Below, one piece after another: positions 4,955 through 8,368 of a DNA stretch of 8,368 nucleotides. The stretch comes from Gammaproteobacteria bacterium (GTDB taxonomy: Bacteria; Pseudomonadota; Gammaproteobacteria; Steroidobacterales; Steroidobacteraceae), in NCBI GenBank assembly GCA_028293775.1, contig JAQGOD010000211.1, forward strand, positions 1 through 8,368, given 5' to 3'. How positions within the stretch are numbered: the stretch's first letter is position 1; each line of letters starts with the position of its first letter. The position numbers and the translations under genes are program-made. The notes beneath the pieces were generated by a model, which searched no databases, was not told where the DNA came from, and was given only the letters and a program-made list of their open reading frames with translations.

Positions 4955-7123
4955 TTACGGGGCGTAACTGCGCTCGGCGTGGGCGCGCACCTCCTCGGGA
5001 TAAAAAAGCACATCGCGAAAGCGGCCTTGAGTGAACATCAAGGCTTGGTCGATGAAATGCGGCGAAGCCGGATCGCCGCTCTCGCCGCCGCTCATGATGG
5101 CCTTGGCGTGAATCCTCGGGCCGAAATCCACTGCGGCGACGAAGCTGTTGCCCTCCGAGCCATAGATTTTTTTCGTCGCGCGCGGCTTGGACCAGTCAAA
5201 TGAGGCCAAGGCCCCCCACAGCGAGGGCGCGAAACCAACCGGCAGGCTGGGTTTGGCATCGTCGAAGGGTTGCACGATGTCGTCCGTCAAGCGCTGAAAG
5301 CGGTTGACCTCGCCCCACGGTATTTGCCACCGGCCGAAGTCGGCGCGCAATTTGTCCAGCGCGGCTCGCAGCGCATCGATGCGCTCGGCGTCCGTCAGCT
5401 TTCCCACCAGGTAGTCGTACACCGGCTCCTCGGCATCGCGTGCCTCGGCGCCCTTGCGCTCGACCAGCCCTTGCGCCCAGAAAATTGCCACGGTGGTGGG
5501 CACCGAGTCGGCAGAAGCGCGGTGGTTCCAGCCGCGCAACGCCGTGATCGCCTGTTGCAGGCCGGCGCCCGGCGCATCGGCGCCCGGCGCGTTGCTGGGC
5601 GGCAGCGCGTCGTAGCTTGCGATGAGCGGCGGGAGCAGGACATCAAATGCGGTGAGATGCGCGTCGTAGCCGGCCGCGATCAAGCTGTCCAACGTCACAT
5701 CGTGGATATCGTGCAGCACTTCGGCGGCGTGAATGCCGCGTGGATTCTCGCCCTTGATCCACATGTAGACCGGATAGTTCTCGCGCTTCGGGCTCTGCGC
5801 TCCGGCGGCCGAGAACGGCCAGTTGTTGCTGTTGAAGATCCAGCCATTGCTGGGATTGAGCAACGTGATCGTGTCTTCGATCGCGTGAGGTCCCTGCCAT
5901 TCCGTCGCGGGATTGCTGCCATCGACCGGATGCTTGAAATCAAAGGCGGTATCGCGCTTCGGTATGAAATTTCCGTGAAAATACGCGATGGTGCCGTTGG
6001 CGTCCGCATACACGGTGTTGTTGGACGTGTCGGTGCGCATGTCTTGGGTCTTGCGGAAGGATGGGTAATCGCTGGTCTTGGTGCGCAAGTACGATTGCGC
6101 AAGCGCCGGAACGGGGTTTTGCAACAGCTTGATCGCGATCCACTTGCCGTTCTCGGCGCGAATGATCGGCCCGTGATGGCTGTGATACACGGTGAAGCTC
6201 CGCCTTCCCATGCCGCCGGCTCGCTTGAATGGGATGCTGATTCGGCTGACGCGAAGTCTCTTTAGCTGCGTGCCGTACCTGTAGTACAGGCCATCGGATT
6301 TTTTGACGACATCTTCCGCGTATTCATCGATTGCATCGCCGCCGTACGAAGTGTGCATCCAGCCGTTGTGCGAATTGAATCCCTGATAGACGAAGAACTG
6401 CCCCCAGGTCACTGCGCCGTACACATTCAATCCCTGCTCGCTCACCATCTGCAGTTCCGAGCGAAAATAGTAAGAGGTGTGAGGATTGATCCAGAGCATG
6501 GCGTGGCCTGACGCGGTCAAGAAGGGAGCGATGGCAAATCCGTTGGATCCGCCTGGATTTTGCTCCGGCACGGGTTGCACGGCACGCACCGGGGGTGCGG
6601 CTTGCCCGTAGAATTTCTCGAGCCGGCTCAAATCGACGCTTTCAATATCGCCGCCGATGCTGCCTTCGGTGAAGGACAAGGCCATCCAGGGCTCGAAGCG
6701 ATGAATGACCTTTGGGTGCACGTTCGAATGTTTCGACAGGTAGTAATTGAGGCCGTCTGACCAGGCAATCATCAGCGTCTTGAGCCACGGCGGGGCCGTG
6801 CGATATTGCTGCCGCAGCCGATTGACATCGACGAACAGTCTGTCGCGCAGGTCGCTGTAAATAGCCTTTTCGCCTTCGGCTTGCGCTTGCCATCCAAGAC
6901 CCTTGAGATAGTTGCGCTCGATCCGATTGAAGTCGTCCTCAGCCTGCGCGTAAATCATCCCGAAGACCGCGTCCGCGTCGGATTTGCCGTAGATGTGGGC
7001 AATGCCCCAAGTATCACGCACGATGCGCACGTGCTCAACGTGTTGACGCCAGCGCGCAAGATCGGCCTGATCCGCGATTCCCACGGCGGGGATGCACATC
7101 AGCGCCAGTAATAATAATTTCAT
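4955..7123 (-). CDS. Penicillin acylase (S45) family exported Ntn hydrolase
   Basis: Periplasmic or secreted amidase of 722 residues; members hydrolyse amide bonds of acylated substrates such as beta-lactams, N-acyl-homoserine lactones or cyclic lipopeptides. A signal peptide (1-17, ending GIA) is followed by the family's alpha-subunit signature VRIVRDTWGIAHIYGKSDAD (32-51) and FGMIYAQAEDDF (54-65). The catalytic serine, which becomes the N-terminus of the beta subunit after self-cleavage, is Ser193 in GGSNGFAIAP. NNT at 368-370 is a plausible oxyanion asparagine element, and SGGESGDPASPHFIDQ near the C-terminus is typical of the family. All elements expected of an active enzyme are present. 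The start at 7123 is set by AGGAGG at 7134-7139; the ORF extends nine codons further upstream but without support. The substrate cannot be read from the sequence. The gene converges on the sigma operon (8 bp gap) and diverges from the phosphoesterase gene (33 bp gap). Confidence 0.93.
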   Translation of the reverse strand: MKLLLLALMCIPAVGIADQADLARWRQHVEHVRIVRDTWGIAHIYGKSDADAVFGMIYAQAEDDFNRIERNYLKGLGWQAQAEGEKAIYSDLRDRLFVDVNRLRQQYRTAPPWLKTLMIAWSDGLNYYLSKHSNVHPKVIHRFEPWMALSFTEGSIGGDIESVDLSRLEKFYGQAAPPVRAVQPVPEQNPGGSNGFAIAPFLTASGHAMLWINPHTSYYFRSELQMVSEQGLNVYGAVTWGQFFVYQGFNSHNGWMHTSYGGDAIDEYAEDVVKKSDGLYYRYGTQLKRLRVSRISIPFKRAGGMGRRSFTVYHSHHGPIIRAENGKWIAIKLLQNPVPALAQSYLRTKTSDYPSFRKTQDMRTDTSNNTVYADANGTIAYFHGNFIPKRDTAFDFKHPVDGSNPATEWQGPHAIEDTITLLNPSNGWIFNSNNWPFSAAGAQSPKRENYPVYMWIKGENPRGIHAAEVLHDIHDVTLDSLIAAGYDAHLTAFDVLLPPLIASYDALPPSNAPGADAPGAGLQQAITALRGWNHRASADSVPTTVAIFWAQGLVERKGAEARDAEEPVYDYLVGKLTDAERIDALRAALDKLRADFGRWQIPWGEVNRFQRLTDDIVQPFDDAKPSLPVGFAPSLWGALASFDWSKPRATKKIYGSEGNSFVAAVDFGPRIHAKAIMSGGESGDPASPHFIDQALMFTQGRFRDVLFYPEEVRAHAERSYAP

Positions 7124-7133
7124 CTGTATCGAA

Positions 7134-7139
7134 CCTCCT
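7134..7139 (-). promoter_or_regulatory. Strong Shine-Dalgarno AGGAGG for the acylase gene
   Basis: The minus strand reads AGGAGG ten bases before the ATG at 7123. This fixes the acylase start, since the earlier in-frame ATG at 7150 would place this site inside the coding region and lacks a ribosome site of its own. Confidence 0.85.
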
Positions 7140-7156
7140 GCGGGTAGCATCGCGCA

Positions 7157-8116
7157 ATGCGAATCTCTTTGTCCGTAGTTTGGGTGCTTGCGGCAGTTGC
7201 CTTCGGACCTGCGGGGGCCGCGACAACCTTCAGCGTACCCGATTCAGCCCTTCCGGAACCGTTGGTGCTGATCGCCTATGGGGACATGAGATTTACCGCG
7301 CCGAAGGAAACCACCGCGTGCTCGCCGAGGGCGAGACAGGCTTTGGTGGCGCGGATCGCTCGAGAGAATCCTGCAGCGGTGTTCATCAGCGGCGATCTGC
7401 CTTGGCACGGCGTGGCCGCCGACTACAAGGTGTACAAGAGCGAAACTCGCGCGTGGCGCAAGAAGCATTTGCGGATTTATCCGGCGCTGGGCAATCACGA
7501 GTTTTCCATGTGCTCAGAGCCGAGTTGTCTCGAGTTGTGGTGGAAGGCGTTTCCGCAACTGCGGGGGCGCCGTTGGTATTCGGTCGCGATTGGCAGCAAG
7601 GTCGTCGCCATCAACTTGGACAGCGACACCGCACTCGATCCGGAAAGCGAGCAGGGGATCTGGCTCGAACAACAAGTCTCCGAGCTTGGGTCCGCGGTGC
7701 GTATGGTGCTGATCGTGATGCATCATCCGCCGGTGGCGGACGTGCAAACGGTCAAGCTGGTCGATCACAATCCACGCCCCAACGAAGAGGCGCTGGTGCC
7801 CTTGCTTCGAAAGGCAGCGGCCCATTCCGCCGCCCGTTTCGTCGTCAGCGCGGGACACATCCATAACTACGAGCGGAACACGCAAGACGGCGTGACGTAT
7901 CTGGTGTCGGGGGGCGGCGGCGCGAAACCCTACGAGGTGGACCGCACGCCGCCGGATCTTTATCAACAGACCGACTTTCCAAACTTTCATTACGTGCGCT
8001 TCGAGTTGCACGCAGGCTCCCTGAAAGCCGAGATGATTCGCTTGGAAGATTATGACGCTGCGAAACCTGCGCAGTGGCGCACCAGGGACCGTTTCGAGAT
8101 TACCCTGCCGCCTTGA
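7157..8116 (+). CDS. Exported calcineurin-like metallophosphoesterase
   Basis: Phosphoesterase of 319 residues with a two-metal active site, probably acting in the periplasm. A signal peptide is visible (1-21, ending AGA). The metal-site motifs appear in order: YGDMR (41-45), SGDLPWHG (78-85), GNHE (112-115), MHHPP (188-192) and AGHIHNYER (232-240). The first motif is D-x-R instead of the common D-x-H, so the usual first histidine ligand is absent; I believe this is usual in the subgroup that reads GDMRF here. The overall pattern, including the glycine run SGGGGAKPYE (251-260), resembles purple-acid-phosphatase-like proteins. Cys55, Cys119 and Cys124 could form a disulfide in the periplasm. 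The substrate is unknown. The upstream region to the divergent acylase start is only 33 bp with no strong ribosome site, and any promoter must extend into the acylase gene. The 3' end overlaps pntB by 17 bp on the opposite strand. Confidence 0.92.
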   Translation: MRISLSVVWVLAAVAFGPAGAATTFSVPDSALPEPLVLIAYGDMRFTAPKETTACSPRARQALVARIARENPAAVFISGDLPWHGVAADYKVYKSETRAWRKKHLRIYPALGNHEFSMCSEPSCLELWWKAFPQLRGRRWYSVAIGSKVVAINLDSDTALDPESEQGIWLEQQVSELGSAVRMVLIVMHHPPVADVQTVKLVDHNPRPNEEALVPLLRKAAAHSAARFVVSAGHIHNYERNTQDGVTYLVSGGGGAKPYEVDRTPPDLYQQTDFPNFHYVRFELHAGSLKAEMIRLEDYDAAKPAQWRTRDRFEITLPP

Positions 8117-8368
8117 CGGCCTGAATCAACTGGCTCACGGCGGCCTGGGCATCGCCATACAGCATGCGCGTTTGATCGAGCCCGAACAATGCGTTGTCGA
8201 TGCCTGAGAAACCTTGGCCTTGGCCGCGCTTGATGACGATGACGTTTTTCGCCTTGTCCGCATTCAAAATCGGCATTCCGTAAATCGGGCTATTCTTATT
8301 GGTGCGCGCATCCGGATTGACCACATCGTTGGCGCCGATGATGAGCGCGACATCGGCGGTTTCGAATT
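8100..8368 (-). CDS. pntB: NAD(P) transhydrogenase beta subunit, C-terminal end (cut by window edge)
   Basis: PntB, with PntA, forms the inner-membrane enzyme that uses the proton gradient to drive hydride transfer from NADH to NADP+, supplying NADPH. The last 88 residues are visible and belong to the cytoplasmic NADP(H)-binding domain III. Landmarks are ADVALIIGANDVVNPDA, SPIYGMPILNADKAKNVIVI, the basic pair and glycines of KRGQGQGFSGIDN that bind the NADP phosphate, and the terminal MLYGDAQAAV. The alignment with E. coli PntB is clear from memory (GANDTVNP, SPIAGMP, NVIVFKR, MLFGDA). The frame is open to the window end. Its last 17 bases, including the TAA stop, overlap the end of the phosphoesterase gene. 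Confidence 0.95.
   Translation of the reverse strand, partial: FETADVALIIGANDVVNPDARTNKNSPIYGMPILNADKAKNVIVIKRGQGQGFSGIDNALFGLDQTRMLYGDAQAAVSQLIQAVKAAG

Noticed and set aside
5270..6265. 331-codon open frame on the plus strand opposite the acylase gene
   Set aside because: Same reason: antisense to a conserved enzyme with intact motifs, with no domain or start signal of its own.
8107..8120. GCCG/CGGC inverted repeat at the pntB and phosphoesterase ends as a terminator
   Set aside because: The stem is only 4 bp with no U-run on either strand.

Overview
The window is GC-rich, densely coded bacterial DNA. It fits a gammaproteobacterium: primosomal helicase gene priA is followed directly by argS, an order known from Pseudomonas and relatives. 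A sigma factor/DUF3619/DUF3106 cluster, typical of beta- and some gammaproteobacteria, sits beside it. Low use of alternative start codons, very short gaps and several overlapping genes suggest a compact genome. I see no mobile element, RNA gene, CRISPR array or sign of recent transfer. Genus-level placement is not possible by eye.

Layout. Positions 1-544 (minus) hold the 5' part of argS. Positions 588-2774 (minus) hold priA, full length but with an altered ATP-binding P-loop. Positions 2775-3069 are the only sizeable non-coding stretch. It is visibly richer in A and T than the rest, carries a perfect DnaA box and a 14-bp palindrome at the priA end, and has an ECF-type promoter candidate at the sigma-factor end. 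Positions 3070-4946 (plus) form a four-gene, fully overlapping operon: ECF-like sigma factor, single-span membrane protein (DUF3619), an unrecognised exported Pro/Ala-rich protein, and an exported DUF3106 protein built from 18-residue helical repeats. Positions 4955-7123 (minus) hold an exported penicillin-acylase-family Ntn hydrolase that converges on the operon. Positions 7157-8116 (plus) hold an exported calcineurin-like metallophosphoesterase, divergent from the acylase across only 33 bp. Positions 8100-8368 (minus) hold the 3' end of pntB, the beta subunit of proton-translocating transhydrogenase; it overlaps the phosphoesterase gene tail to tail by 17 bp.

How the genes may work together. 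argS and priA are housekeeping genes. The four-gene operon looks like a transenvelope signalling unit: a cytoplasmic sigma factor, a small one-span protein with the topology of an anti-sigma factor, and two exported proteins, one a periplasmic helical repeat protein. By topology it recalls the metal-sensing CnrYXH module, but the family members are different and their function is undescribed as far as I know. The acylase and phosphoesterase are both secreted hydrolases and may share a regulatory interval.

The two most checkable oddities are the PriA Walker A motif, which reads GVTCSVKT where the family has GVTGSGKT, and the poorly characterised sigma/DUF3619/DUF3106 operon.
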